Shown here one piece after another: positions 22,255-32,531 of a stretch of 64,000 nt of DNA. Source of the DNA: Gammaproteobacteria bacterium. GTDB taxonomy: Bacteria; Pseudomonadota; Gammaproteobacteria; Arenicellales; Poriferihabitantaceae. Location of the stretch: contig JAHEGU010000002.1 of the NCBI GenBank assembly GCA_024644945.1, forward strand, positions 94,209 through 158,208. The letters run 5' to 3'. The position numbers and the translations under genes were made by a program. The notes under the pieces are model-generated. The model did not search any database and was not told where the DNA came from. It saw nothing but the letters and a program-made list of their open reading frames with translations. The first letter of the stretch is position 1. The number at the start of each line of letters is the position of its first letter.

Positions 22255-22953
22255 ATGACAACCAAGCAGATAGACCCTGAATTTAGTGAAGATCCAGAAC
22301 ATGCGAGGGCCGTCGAGGACGAGACATTGTCCGACAATACTGTGGTCTCAAAAGGGGCTCAGGAGGATGAGTCTGCCCGTGGTAAAGACCAGAAAACAGA
22401 AGGCCAAGCAATTGATCAGATGGATGAGGATAGCGGCTCTTCATTCGGTGAGGACCGGGACGACATCGCTAACCTGTCTGCGACGGAACTGGCTGATGCA
22501 CTGATGGCCGCCAGGAGCCAAATCAATGAGATGAAAGATGGCTTTTTAAGGGCCAAGGCTGAGATGGAGAACATTCGCCGCCGGTCGCAGAATGAGGTTG
22601 TTTCCGCGCGAAAATACGCTATTGAGGGGTTTGCTCAAGAGTTGCTGAATGTGTTTGACAGCCTGGATCAGGCGGCTCAAGTGGAATTGCACGAGGGCGC
22701 GGGAGAAGCCGTCGAGAAAATGAAGGAAGGCTTGGGGCTGACATTGAAACAGATGGAATCTGTAATGAATAAGTTTGCGGTGACAGAGGTGGAAGCAGGG
22801 CCGGGTGTAAAGTTCAACCCTGAGCAGCATCAGGCGATCAGCATGGTTGCCTCGGATCAGGTGGAATCTAATCACATTATCGATGTGATGCAAAAAGGTT
22901 TTATTTTAAAGGATCGATTGCTCAGGCCGGCGATGGTTGTAGTGGCGAGCTAA
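22255..22953 (+). CDS. grpE: Nucleotide exchange factor GrpE
   Basis: FLRAKAEMENIRRRSQNE...FAQELLNVFDSLDQA...VKFNPEQHQAISMV...IIDVMQKGFILKDRLLRPAMVVVA; directly upstream of dnaK. Confidence 0.95.
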   Translation: MTTKQIDPEFSEDPEHARAVEDETLSDNTVVSKGAQEDESARGKDQKTEGQAIDQMDEDSGSSFGEDRDDIANLSATELADALMAARSQINEMKDGFLRAKAEMENIRRRSQNEVVSARKYAIEGFAQELLNVFDSLDQAAQVELHEGAGEAVEKMKEGLGLTLKQMESVMNKFAVTEVEAGPGVKFNPEQHQAISMVASDQVESNHIIDVMQKGFILKDRLLRPAMVVVAS

Positions 22954-23085
22954 GGCAGTTGGTGGGTTCAAAGAACAGCAGCGGACTAATTTAGGTATAT
23001 ATAACCTTGTAATATCAAGGGTTAATCCACATATTTGACCGCAGTTAAGACAATTTATACAGAATCTAGAAGAGGATTATAGATA

Positions 23086-25026
23086 ATGGCTAAGATCATT
23101 GGTATTGATTTGGGTACGACTAACTCGTGCGTAGCGGTAATGGAGGGCGATAAGCCTAAGGTCATCGAAAATAGTGAAGGGGATCGCACGACACCTTCAA
23201 TTGTCGCCTTTACCAAGGATGACGAAGTGCTGGTTGGGCAGTCGGCAAAGCGGCAATCCGTAACCAATCCTGAAAATACGGTTTTCGCTGTTAAGCGATT
23301 GATCGGACGGCAGTTTGATGAAGATGTGGTGCAGCGTGATATCGATATCATGCCTTACAAAATCATCAAGGCGAAAAACGGTGATGCCTGGGTCGAAGCG
23401 GGTGGAAAGCAAATGGCGGCTCCAGAGATTTCGGCACGTATTCTTCAAAAGATGAAGCAAACCGCGGAAGACTATCTTGGAGAGAAGGTCAAAGAAGCGG
23501 TTATTACTGTGCCTGCTTATTTTAACGATTCCCAACGTCAAGCCACTAAGGATGCTGGGAAGATCGCCGGCCTTGATGTTAAGAGAATAATCAATGAGCC
23601 TACCGCAGCCGCACTTGCATACGGCATGGATAAGGCCAAAGGCGATCGCAAGATCGTTGTATATGACCTGGGTGGCGGCACTTTCGATGTATCGGTAATT
23701 GAAATTGCTGAAATAGAGGGTGAGCATCAATTCGAAGTTTTGTCTACTAATGGTGATACCTTTCTCGGTGGTGAGGATTTTGATAGACGCTTGATCGATT
23801 ACCTGGCAGACGGATTTAAGAAGGATCAGGGTATGGACCTTAGGGGCGATCCGCTCGCTATGCAGCGTTTAAAAGAGGGCGCCGAGAAAGCCAAAATTGA
23901 ACTTTCTTCCAGCACCCAAACTGAAGTCAACCTGCCCTATATCACCGCGGATGCAAGTGGGCCGAAACACCTTAACCTGAAGTTAAGCCGTGCAAAGCTT
24001 GAGTCCCTGGTAGACGATTTGATGCAAAGCACGCTTGAGCCATGCAAGATTGCTCTTAAGGATGCCGGACTCTCGGCATCGGAAATAGATGATGTAATTA
24101 TGGTCGGTGGGCAGACGCGTATGCCCAAGGTGCAGGAACTAGTGAAGAACTTCTTTGGCAAGGAGCCGCGAAAGGATGTCAATCCAGACGAGGCAGTGGC
24201 AATGGGCGCCGCCATTCAAGGTGGTGTGCTTGGTGGTGATGTAACTGATGTGCTTTTGCTTGACGTGACGCCCCTATCCCTCGGTATCGAGACCTATGGT
24301 GAGGTCATGACCAAGCTGATCGAAAAGAACACCACGATTCCAACCAAAGCAACGCAGGTTTTTTCAACTGCAGCAGATAATCAAAATGCGGTAACGGTGC
24401 ACGTACTGCAGGGTGAGCGTGAAATGGCTGGCGGCAATAAGTCGCTGGGGCGCTTTGATCTGACAGAAATTCCTCCTGCGCCTCGCGGCGTGCCGCAAAT
24501 AGAAGTTACCCTGGATATTGACGCCAACGGCATCCTCAACGTATCTGCTAAAGACAAGGCGACAGGCAAGGAGAATAAGATTGTGATCAAGTCCAGTTCG
24601 GGTTTGTCAGATGATGAAGTTGATAGAATGGTCAGGGACGCCGAGGAGCATGCTGACGAAGATCGCAAAGCCCGTGAGCTTGTAGATGCCCGGAACCAGG
24701 GGGAAGCCATGATCCATGGCGTCCAAAAATCAATGGAAGAACTGGGAGACAAGCTTGATTCGGGGGAGAAGTCGAATATTGAGTCTGCGATTTCCGAACT
24801 CGAAGAAGCGCTCAAGGGCGAGGACAAAGAGTCGATCACCAGTAAGACAGAAGCATTAACTCAGGCGAGTCATAAAATGGCCGAGCAACTGTATTCCCAG
24901 GGAGCAGACGATGCAGGCACCGCAGACGCAGGCGAAGAATCGTCTGGCAGAGGGCAAACCCAAAGTTCGGATGATGTGGTTGATGCAGAGTTTGAAGAAG
25001 TTGACGATAGCGACAAAAAAGCGTGA
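23086..25026 (+). CDS. dnaK: Molecular chaperone DnaK (Hsp70)
   Basis: [21 protein letters not shown]...DAEFEEVDD; full-length Hsp70. Confidence 0.99.
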   Translation: MAKIIGIDLGTTNSCVAVMEGDKPKVIENSEGDRTTPSIVAFTKDDEVLVGQSAKRQSVTNPENTVFAVKRLIGRQFDEDVVQRDIDIMPYKIIKAKNGDAWVEAGGKQMAAPEISARILQKMKQTAEDYLGEKVKEAVITVPAYFNDSQRQATKDAGKIAGLDVKRIINEPTAAALAYGMDKAKGDRKIVVYDLGGGTFDVSVIEIAEIEGEHQFEVLSTNGDTFLGGEDFDRRLIDYLADGFKKDQGMDLRGDPLAMQRLKEGAEKAKIELSSSTQTEVNLPYITADASGPKHLNLKLSRAKLESLVDDLMQSTLEPCKIALKDAGLSASEIDDVIMVGGQTRMPKVQELVKNFFGKEPRKDVNPDEAVAMGAAIQGGVLGGDVTDVLLLDVTPLSLGIETYGEVMTKLIEKNTTIPTKATQVFSTAADNQNAVTVHVLQGEREMAGGNKSLGRFDLTEIPPAPRGVPQIEVTLDIDANGILNVSAKDKATGKENKIVIKSSSGLSDDEVDRMVRDAEEHADEDRKARELVDARNQGEAMIHGVQKSMEELGDKLDSGEKSNIESAISELEEALKGEDKESITSKTEALTQASHKMAEQLYSQGADDAGTADAGEESSGRGQTQSSDDVVDAEFEEVDDSDKKA

Positions 25027-25066
25027 TTTATATTTAGTCTGATCAAAGTTTAGGTAAGTCTGTTGG

Positions 25067-25089
25067 GGCGGGATCAGGTTGGTCCCGCC
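25067..25089 (+). promoter_or_regulatory. Stem-loop in the dnaK-dnaJ intergenic region
   Basis: GGCGGGA-TCAGGTTGG-TCCCGCC perfect 7-bp stem; no proper U-tract. Confidence 0.55.
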
Positions 25090-25108
25090 TTCGTGCGTTT
25101 AGGATAAT

Positions 25109-26236
25109 ATGTCAAAAAGAGATTATTACGAGGTCCTTGGGGTAGATCGCAGTGCTGGCGCTGATGATCTGAAAAAAGCCTATAGACGGTTGGCCATGAA
25201 GTACCACCCAGATCGAAATCAAGGAGACGATAGTGCCGAAGTTAAATTCAAGGAAGCTAAGGAGGCCTATGATGTATTGTCCGACTCGCAGAAAAAAGCA
25301 GCATACGACCAGTTTGGCCACGCAGGTGTGGATCAATCAGCCGGCATGGGCGGCGGCGGGTTCAGTGGCGGCGTAGGCGATATTTTCGGGGACATTTTCG
25401 GCGACATTTTTGGCGGCGGAGGTGGTGGTAGCCGGCGTCAAAGTCGTGGTGCAGATCTGCGCTATAACCTTGAGTTGAGTCTCGAAGAGGCGGTTCAAGG
25501 AGTGGATAAAAAGATCCGCGTACCGAGGATGTCAGATTGCGCCACCTGCAAAGGCAGCGGCGCGCGACCCGGATCTGAACCCAAGAGCTGCGGAACCTGT
25601 AACGGGCAAGGACAGGTGCGAATGCAGCAGGGATTTTTCTCCGTGCAACAAACCTGTCCACAGTGCCGCGGTCGCGGTAGTGTCATCTCCGATCCGTGCT
25701 CATCCTGCAATGGACAAGGCATGGTCAGAGACGAAAAGACATTGTCAGTAAAAATACCTGCCGGCGTAGATGAAGGTGATCAGGTGCGACTCAGCGGGGA
25801 AGGCGAGAGCGGTGGGCCAAGTACCCGCCCCGGAGATCTCTATGTGCAGGTGCGGATAAAACAGCACGATTTATTTGAAAGGGATGGTGACAATCTGTAC
25901 TGTGAAGTGCCCGTTAGTTTCAGCACCATGACCTTGGGTGGCAGTATTGAAGTACCTACATTATCAGGCAGGGCGTCTATTAAAATTCCACCGGAAACCC
26001 AATCTGAGAAAGTGTTCCGGTTGCGCGGCAAAGGCGTACGCAATGTGCGAAATGGCAACTTGGGTGACCTTTACTCCAAGGTCGTGGTAGAAACCCCGAT
26101 TAACCTCACTCGCAGGCAAAAGGAGTTAATCAAAGAGCTCGAGGATACGCTCAGTGAAGGTGGGGATCGACATTCTCCGCGAAGCGGCACATGGACATCA
26201 AAAATAAAGGCTTTCTTTGATGATCTCGTAACCTGA
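25109..26236 (+). CDS. dnaJ: Molecular chaperone DnaJ (Hsp40)
   Basis: J domain with HPD, G/F region, four CxxCxGxG zinc motifs ([32 protein letters not shown]). Confidence 0.99.
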   Translation: MSKRDYYEVLGVDRSAGADDLKKAYRRLAMKYHPDRNQGDDSAEVKFKEAKEAYDVLSDSQKKAAYDQFGHAGVDQSAGMGGGGFSGGVGDIFGDIFGDIFGGGGGGSRRQSRGADLRYNLELSLEEAVQGVDKKIRVPRMSDCATCKGSGARPGSEPKSCGTCNGQGQVRMQQGFFSVQQTCPQCRGRGSVISDPCSSCNGQGMVRDEKTLSVKIPAGVDEGDQVRLSGEGESGGPSTRPGDLYVQVRIKQHDLFERDGDNLYCEVPVSFSTMTLGGSIEVPTLSGRASIKIPPETQSEKVFRLRGKGVRNVRNGNLGDLYSKVVVETPINLTRRQKELIKELEDTLSEGGDRHSPRSGTWTSKIKAFFDDLVT

Positions 26237-26289
26237 TGTTTATCTCTGGGCTCGTTATAATCAGCGACTTTTAAAATCAGGGGAAACGA

Positions 26290-26826
26290 GTGGACGTCGA
26301 AAAGACCAGTTTGCCTGGTGTAGTAGTGATTAACCCCACAGTGCATGGAGACGAAAGGGGTTTTTTTATGGAAACATTCCATCAGGAAGATTTTGCACAG
26401 GCCGGACTTCCAGATCACTTCGTTCAGGACAACCATTCACGATCTGCAAAGGGGGTTCTGCGTGGCTTGCACTTCCAATACCCCCAATGGCAGGGAAAGC
26501 TGGTGCGCGCGATCATGGGAGAGATATTTGACGTCGCGGTGGATGTTCGAATTGACTCTCCCAGTCTCGGCGAATGGTTTGGTGTAAATCTCAGTGCGGA
26601 GAATAAAAAGCAAATTTATGTACCTCCGGGCTATGCCCACGGTTTTTGTGTGCTCAGTGATATGGCCGAAGTCGTTTATAAATGCACAACACTTTATAAA
26701 CCCAAAGATGAAATAGGGATTCGCTGGGATGATCCTGAAATTGGCATAGAGTGGCCGGTTGAAAATCCTGTAGTGTCGGAGAAGGATCGTCACGCCGGGC
26801 TATTGTCTGAGCTTAATGTTCGATGA
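26290..26826 (+). CDS. rfbC: dTDP-4-dehydrorhamnose 3,5-epimerase
   Basis: DERGFFMETFHQEDFAQAG...QDNHSRSAKGVLRGLHFQYP...YVPPGYAHGFCVLSD; GTG start. Confidence 0.95.
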   Translation: MDVEKTSLPGVVVINPTVHGDERGFFMETFHQEDFAQAGLPDHFVQDNHSRSAKGVLRGLHFQYPQWQGKLVRAIMGEIFDVAVDVRIDSPSLGEWFGVNLSAENKKQIYVPPGYAHGFCVLSDMAEVVYKCTTLYKPKDEIGIRWDDPEIGIEWPVENPVVSEKDRHAGLLSELNVR

Positions 26827-27695
26827 GTAATCCTCGTAAAGTGTTGATTTTCGGCAAACATGGCCAGGTCGGCGGTCAGCTGGTAAATCAATTGGCGCAA
26901 AGAGAGGAATACGCAGTAGTTGCCACCGATATCGAGGATGTAGATCTGACCGATGATACGGCAACCCGGACACTCGTAATTGAGCAGCGGCCTGATTGGG
27001 TCATCAATACTTCGGCGCATACTGCCGTGGACCGCGCTGAAACTGAACGGGAGCTTGCGCATCAATTAAATGCAGTTGCCCCTCGCGTAATTGCCGAAGC
27101 TTGTTCGGAAATTGGTGCCGCCATGATTCATTACTCAACAGATTATGTGTTTGATGGCAGTGCGTCGGTGCCCTATGTGGAGACGGACCAACCAAATCCC
27201 CAAAGCGTCTACGGTATTACCAAGTTGGAAGGGGAACGCGCGGTGCTGTCTGCGCTTGATCATTCGCTAATATTCAGAACCGCATGGGTCTATTCAAAGG
27301 ATGGTAAGAACTTTGTCAATACGATGCTGCGCCTGGCTGGCGAACGGAGTGAAATAAAAGTTGTTTGTGATCAGTATGGTAGTCCCACCCTGGCTGACGA
27401 TCTCGCTGCAATGACAATCGGTGCTCTGGGCCGAGTCGTTGTTGATACAGATTTTTCTGCATATGGGATCTATCATGCTACCGGGCAGGGAGTTGTGAGC
27501 TGGGCCGGATTTAGCGGTGAGATTATGCGGTTATCAGGAAACAGCCAGGTAAAGGTCCATCCAATACCTTCTTCAGATTATCCCACCCCAGCGCCCAGAC
27601 CCGCTTACTCAGTACTTTCAAACCATAAGCTGAAACAGCAGTTTGGACTGGAGTTGCCACATTGGCAGGATGCTCTTGGCCGCTGTCTTGGGTAA
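26823..27695 (+). CDS. rfbD: dTDP-4-dehydrorhamnose reductase
   Basis: FGKHGQVGGQLVNQL...HYSTDYVFDGSASVPYVETDQPNPQSVYGITKLEGE; overlaps the rfbC stop. Confidence 0.94.
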   Translation: MSNPRKVLIFGKHGQVGGQLVNQLAQREEYAVVATDIEDVDLTDDTATRTLVIEQRPDWVINTSAHTAVDRAETERELAHQLNAVAPRVIAEACSEIGAAMIHYSTDYVFDGSASVPYVETDQPNPQSVYGITKLEGERAVLSALDHSLIFRTAWVYSKDGKNFVNTMLRLAGERSEIKVVCDQYGSPTLADDLAAMTIGALGRVVVDTDFSAYGIYHATGQGVVSWAGFSGEIMRLSGNSQVKVHPIPSSDYPTPAPRPAYSVLSNHKLKQQFGLELPHWQDALGRCLG

Positions 27696-29610
27696 ATCTG
27701 AAGAAGCTGCCGTCGAGGCTCTCGGAGAGAAAGGGCCGTTTCACACCAGGCTGGATGGGTTTACGCCGCGAACGGGACAGCAACAGATGGCCGCATCGGT
27801 GGCGGATACACTTGCACTGGGTGGAACCCTGGTTGTGGAGTCAGGAACAGGCACAGGAAAAACCTTTGCCTACCTGGTGCCGATCTTGCTAGGTGGCGAT
27901 CGCACTATTATTTCAACTGGCACGCGCCATCTTCAGGATCAGATATTTCATCGTGATCTTCCTGCTGTCGCAGAAATTCTTGATCGCCAGGTGAATGCCG
28001 TAATGTTAAAAGGGCGATCCAACTACCTGTGTCGTTACCGCTTACGTTATAACAGCGGGCAGACCGAGCTGGTCGGCAAATCATCCGATCTGTCATTTAA
28101 TATTATTGAAAGGTGGGCTTCCAGCACCAGAACAGGTGATATTGCGGAAGTGAGTGAAATCAGTGATCAGGCGCCGGTCTGGAAGGAAGTAACTTCAACT
28201 GTGGATAACTGCCTCGGAGGGAAGTGCCCGGAATTCAAGAAATGTTTTGTGACCAAAGCGAGACAGAGCGCAATGGATGCGGATGTGGTGGTAGTGAATC
28301 ACCACCTGTTTTTCTCTGACCTTACGCTCAAGGATGACGGCTTTGGAGAATTGTTGCCAAACTATGATGCAGTGGTATTCGACGAAGCTCACACACTTTG
28401 TGATGTTGCTTCTAATTTTTTTGGATTTTCGATATCGAGTTTTCAAATACGTGATCTTTGTGCCGATATATCGAAAGTTGAGAAAGAAGAAAAGAGTGGC
28501 ACGGATTTCAATGCCGTAATTCCACCACTGGAGCAATCGGTAGATCGGCTGCTGGTCGAGTTAGCCAGCTGTGCGGATCTCTCAGTCGATGTGTCCGCGG
28601 TTGATACACCAGGTTTTCGCAGTGCTCTTGAAACGTTGCAAATTCGTATAGGCCTATTATTGGAGCAGCTCGAAGTTGCGTCGATTGCGGGAGAAGGGTT
28701 GGATCGGTGTTACCAGCGCGCATTACAAATGCAAGAGCGACTGGATCTTTGGATTGAAGGTAGGGACCACAATCTTGTGCGCTGGCTAGGTGTTGGGCAG
28801 CGCTCTTTTCGCCTCCAGGCCACTCCACTTCGAATAAGGAACCGATTTATTGAAATTATGCAGCGCGCAAAATCGTGGATATTTACTTCAGCGACGCTTG
28901 CGATAGGTGACGATTTTACTGCGTTTAGCAGTCAACTTGGGCTAGAGGAGGGACAGCATGCCAGATGGCAGAGCCCGTATGATTTTACCCAAAATGCACT
29001 GCTTTATCTGCCGACAGATATGCCAGAACCTCGTGAATATGCATACCCGGACCGTCTTGTGGAGGTCATCCTCGAAGTGACCGGTGCCAGTCAGGGAAGA
29101 GCATTTTGTCTATTTACCAGCCATGCGATGATGAACAGGGTCGCGCGAATACTCAAAAAACAGTGTCGTTGGCCTCTGATGATCCAAGGTGAAGCGCCAA
29201 GAAGTGAACTAATGGATCGTTTCCAGCGAACCGCAAACAGTGTATTGCTTGGAACTTCCAGTTTCTGGGAAGGGGTTGATATTAAAGGGGACGCGCTGTC
29301 CTGTGTGATTATTGATAAATTGCCGTTCGCGCCTCCAGGAGATCCTGTATTAAAGAGTCGTCTGCAAGTCTGTGAAGAAGAAGGCGGTAATCCGTTTATG
29401 GAAATTCAGGTTCCTGCTGCGGCGATCTCTCTTAAGCAGGGTGCGGGCAGATTGATACGATCTGAAACTGATAAAGGTGTGCTGGTATTGTGTGATCCGA
29501 GATTAGTGACAAAACGATACGGAGAACTGTTCCTGAAAAGTCTGCCGCCAATGCCGGTTACCCGGCAAGTTAATGATGTTCAGAACTTTTTTAAAAACTC
29601 ACAATATTGA
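27670..29610 (+). CDS. ATP-dependent DNA helicase, DinG/YoaA family
   Basis: VVESGTGTGKTFAYLVPIL (Walker A), VVFDEAHTL, C-terminal QGAGRLIRSETDKG; Cys residues consistent with a Fe-S cluster. Start set at MLLAAVLGK. Confidence 0.92.
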   Translation: MLLAAVLGKSEEAAVEALGEKGPFHTRLDGFTPRTGQQQMAASVADTLALGGTLVVESGTGTGKTFAYLVPILLGGDRTIISTGTRHLQDQIFHRDLPAVAEILDRQVNAVMLKGRSNYLCRYRLRYNSGQTELVGKSSDLSFNIIERWASSTRTGDIAEVSEISDQAPVWKEVTSTVDNCLGGKCPEFKKCFVTKARQSAMDADVVVVNHHLFFSDLTLKDDGFGELLPNYDAVVFDEAHTLCDVASNFFGFSISSFQIRDLCADISKVEKEEKSGTDFNAVIPPLEQSVDRLLVELASCADLSVDVSAVDTPGFRSALETLQIRIGLLLEQLEVASIAGEGLDRCYQRALQMQERLDLWIEGRDHNLVRWLGVGQRSFRLQATPLRIRNRFIEIMQRAKSWIFTSATLAIGDDFTAFSSQLGLEEGQHARWQSPYDFTQNALLYLPTDMPEPREYAYPDRLVEVILEVTGASQGRAFCLFTSHAMMNRVARILKKQCRWPLMIQGEAPRSELMDRFQRTANSVLLGTSSFWEGVDIKGDALSCVIIDKLPFAPPGDPVLKSRLQVCEEEGGNPFMEIQVPAAAISLKQGAGRLIRSETDKGVLVLCDPRLVTKRYGELFLKSLPPMPVTRQVNDVQNFFKNSQY

Positions 29611-29613
29611 GGC

Positions 29614-30330
29614 ATGAAAATTCTCGGCATCGATACTGCAACCGAATGCTGCTCCGTAGCGATTGCACCGGGTGATGGCCACGAGATTGATGAAATACAG
29701 CACATTACCCCCAGTGGGCACTCCAGGATGGTGCCGGGTATGGTCGGAGAACTGCTTAGCAAGCATCAGTTGAGTCTTACTGATCTGGATGCGCTGTCAG
29801 TGGATATTGGTCCCGGGTCATTCACTGGGCTTCGAATTGGTATCGGAGTTGTGCAAGGTCTTGCTTATGCGGCAGGTATCCGTACTGTCGGAGTAAGCTC
29901 ATTGCATGCATTGGCGGGACATTGTCCAGACGGATTAAGCGTTTCCGCTATCGATGCCAGAATGAAGCAGGTGTATTGGGGGGTATTCGAAAAGCGGGGA
30001 GCGGAACCGAGAAAATTAGCCGGGCCTTTTGTGACGGCACCAGAACAGATTGAAAACATGTTCTCTGAGGTAGTCGAGGCAGAATATTTGACGCGATTGA
30101 ATCGTGAAGATTCGATATTTGCTGTTGGCAATGGCTGGGATCACTATTCTTGTCAGCTTCCCAGCTCAGTCGGCACACACACAGTCAGCGTAATCGAAAA
30201 AAGTTACCCTCTCGCGTCGCAAATTGTCCAGCTGGCTTTACGGGCCGATCAGGCTGCGTTTCATTCGCCTCTCGAACTGGCTGCGGCCTATGTCAGAAAT
30301 AAGGTTGCAAATCGTCCTGGAGAAGGCTAG
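29614..30330 (+). CDS. tsaB: tRNA threonylcarbamoyladenosine biosynthesis protein TsaB
   Basis: MKILGIDTATECCSVAI...DIGPGSFTGLRIGIGVVQGLAYA. Confidence 0.95.
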   Translation: MKILGIDTATECCSVAIAPGDGHEIDEIQHITPSGHSRMVPGMVGELLSKHQLSLTDLDALSVDIGPGSFTGLRIGIGVVQGLAYAAGIRTVGVSSLHALAGHCPDGLSVSAIDARMKQVYWGVFEKRGAEPRKLAGPFVTAPEQIENMFSEVVEAEYLTRLNREDSIFAVGNGWDHYSCQLPSSVGTHTVSVIEKSYPLASQIVQLALRADQAAFHSPLELAAAYVRNKVANRPGEG

Positions 30331-30740
30331 CAAAGTACCTGAAACCGCTGGACTGATACCTTTTCTCCATCGATAAAAACTTCCGCTTTCCATTCCCCAA
30401 TAAACTCTTCCATGCCGAATGACGGATCGAACATCTGACCCACTATAGCACCGGTTGGACCATGTAACTGCAGCCATGCCCATATTTTGGTTATCGGTAA
30501 CCCTTGAAAGTTAAAGCGGGTCAGTTCGCGTTGGTCGTCCAGTGGATCAAGCCATCGAACTTTCAGTTCATGACTCTCCTGTTTTAATCCAGCTACTGTG
30601 ACCACAACAAATATCCGGTCTGAGCAGTCAAACTGAGTCATGGGTTGGTCGAGAGGCTGGCCTTCTTTTTCCTGGTTGGTCAGAAAAATATTATACCCAA
30701 CACTCTGTTGTGCTAGCGATGCGCATGAAAAAAGCAGCAT
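30327..30740 (-). CDS. Small exported protein of unknown function
   Basis: ORF with signal-like N-terminus (MLLFSCASLAQQ, possibly extended upstream as IFFLKAAWVSMLLFSCASLA). Confidence 0.5.
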   Translation of the reverse strand: MLLFSCASLAQQSVGYNIFLTNQEKEGQPLDQPMTQFDCSDRIFVVVTVAGLKQESHELKVRWLDPLDDQRELTRFNFQGLPITKIWAWLQLHGPTGAIVGQMFDPSFGMEEFIGEWKAEVFIDGEKVSVQRFQVLC

Positions 30741-30760
30741 GGAAACCCATGCTGCTTTCA
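30730..30760 (-). terminator. Intrinsic terminator downstream of the 30807-31421 lipoprotein gene, overlapping the 5' end of the next gene
   Basis: Minus strand AAAGCAGCATG-GGTTTC-CATGCTGCTTT followed by TTTC; 11-bp perfect stem plus U-run. Confidence 0.7.
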
Positions 30761-30806
30761 GAAAAAAAAATCTTATTATTTGCCGTTTGGTCAGAACAGA
30801 CTCCGT

Positions 30807-31421
30807 TCAGGTGCTGCAACGATCGAAGTTACCCATCTCGAGAAACGTCGTTGCGCTGACATCTATTGGAGTTCCGTTAAATTCGGCACCTGACGCAGTA
30901 ACTTTGACGTTATAGCTGGCAATACTGCCAGAAGTCTGCGCCGCGAACTCCGGCAAAGTTAAGTCGAGATCGACCAGAACGACTTGAAATGACGCAGTGG
31001 AAGTCCCATTGGGCAACGTCATGGTCTGCAGGTAAACCCTATCCTGCAAACGAGGTGCAAAGGAATTTGCAGGGATGAAAGATACCCTGTAACGATCAAA
31101 GGACACGCCTTCAGGGAAAAACTCGATCGGAGTCAATCCCGATGAATCCATGAGGTCTCGAGAGTTAATTGTCAGGGTGCCGAAAGTGGTGGTCAGCCCA
31201 GGCTCGAGCACTACTTCAGCATCTGGGTCATCGGGTACTTCGCAGATATCCTGGATGGCATCCACACTGGGGCTATCATTCACTATTAAAGACGTCAGCA
31301 GCAATAAATCCCCTTGAGTCGTCTGCACTCCCAGTCCATCACCGCTGGAAGTCGTGCCGCCTTTACTGCTACAGCCCCCCAGTAGGAATAGAGCGACAAG
31401 CAACGGTGTTAATTTTTTCAT
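30807..31421 (-). CDS. Putative lipoprotein of unknown function
   Basis: MKKLTPLLVALFLLGGCSSKGG lipobox; otherwise no recognised domain. Start trimmed to the ATG at 31421. Confidence 0.6.
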   Translation of the reverse strand: MKKLTPLLVALFLLGGCSSKGGTTSSGDGLGVQTTQGDLLLLTSLIVNDSPSVDAIQDICEVPDDPDAEVVLEPGLTTTFGTLTINSRDLMDSSGLTPIEFFPEGVSFDRYRVSFIPANSFAPRLQDRVYLQTMTLPNGTSTASFQVVLVDLDLTLPEFAAQTSGSIASYNVKVTASGAEFNGTPIDVSATTFLEMGNFDRCST

Positions 31422-31524
31422 GGAATTCTCCCCCAAATGCTTTAAAAATTATCGTGTTAAAGAGTTTATTACTACTTCTTTATTAAGTTGAAAGATAACT
31501 GGAATAAGCGCTGAGGTCAATCGC

Positions 31525-32367
31525 TCAGGCCAATATTATCGAGGTCACAAATCGAGTCCCGAAATAAGCCAGAATAAGCACTGCAAAGGCAACCAGGGTC
31601 CATTTTGCCGCAATTCTGCCTCTCCAGCCATATATTTTATGTCCTGCGAGGAGCGCCGAAAACCCCAACCAGGCAATAAATGACAATAATATGTGATGGT
31701 TGAACTCCAAAGATTTCCCATACACTTGCCATGAAGAAATCATTCCGGTTACAAGATTAATGGTCAGGAGAATAACACCAAGAAGGGTAAGCTGGAACAA
31801 ATTAGTTTCCATAGTCTGTATTGCTGGCAGGGCTGGAAACAAGGCGTCGGGGTGATGACTGCGTAATTGATTCTCCTGAACATAGAGTAAAAGTGCCTGT
31901 GCCGCGGCAACGCATAGAATGCCAAAAGCGAGTAGAGCGATTGCGAGGTGAAGCCAAAGTACCAGGGGCCTGTCTTGCACTATAAGCGGTTCTCCGGGGA
32001 GATAAAGTCCGGTTAACAATCCGGCCAGTCCAATCGGCAAGACAAAAATACCGAGATTAATAATCTCTCTGGAAAATGCCCCGAACAAATAAACCGTCAA
32101 GGACATGAGACTAACCAGAGAAAAAAATTTGCCCAGCGCCAGATTGATATCGCCACTCTGTGTGGCACTTAAATACAATAGGATGCAATGACCTGACCCT
32201 GCCAGTACTACCATGGAAAGCAACAAGTATTTATTTTCGAATATAGAATGAAGGCGGTGGCTGAACGAGGTGTCACTGTTTTCTGACGCGCCTTGATTAA
32301 TTCTGATCCAAAATAACCCAGTGCAGGCCACATAAAGCACAATGGTTAATACTGTCAGGATCAACAT
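31525..32367 (-). CDS. Cytochrome c assembly (CcsA/YpjD-like) inner membrane protein
   Basis: Multi-TM protein with SWQVYGKSLEFNHHILLSFIAWLGFSALLAGHKIYGWRGRIAAKWTLVAFAVLILAYFGTRFV; divergent from ffh, as commonly seen. Confidence 0.85.
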   Translation of the reverse strand: MLILTVLTIVLYVACTGLFWIRINQGASENSDTSFSHRLHSIFENKYLLLSMVVLAGSGHCILLYLSATQSGDINLALGKFFSLVSLMSLTVYLFGAFSREIINLGIFVLPIGLAGLLTGLYLPGEPLIVQDRPLVLWLHLAIALLAFGILCVAAAQALLLYVQENQLRSHHPDALFPALPAIQTMETNLFQLTLLGVILLTINLVTGMISSWQVYGKSLEFNHHILLSFIAWLGFSALLAGHKIYGWRGRIAAKWTLVAFAVLILAYFGTRFVTSIILA

Positions 32368-32531
32368 CTAACGAGAAAGCGATGGTTGGTTGTAGCAGAC
32401 AAATTACACTACAATCGGCAGCCGGGTCTGGTGAATACCCGCCAATTATACACCGGGTTGTCGATGCCATTCCCTAATTCAATCTGATGATCAGATAAAC
32501 ATGTCTAATCGAAAACACAGCGTGAGCCAAG

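Noticed and set aside
23197-24839. Antisense ORFs of 92-177 aa over dnaK (23197..23730, 23937..24215, 24381..24839, minus)
   Set aside because: They are shadows of a strongly coding plus-strand gene, with no recognisable protein features or start signals.
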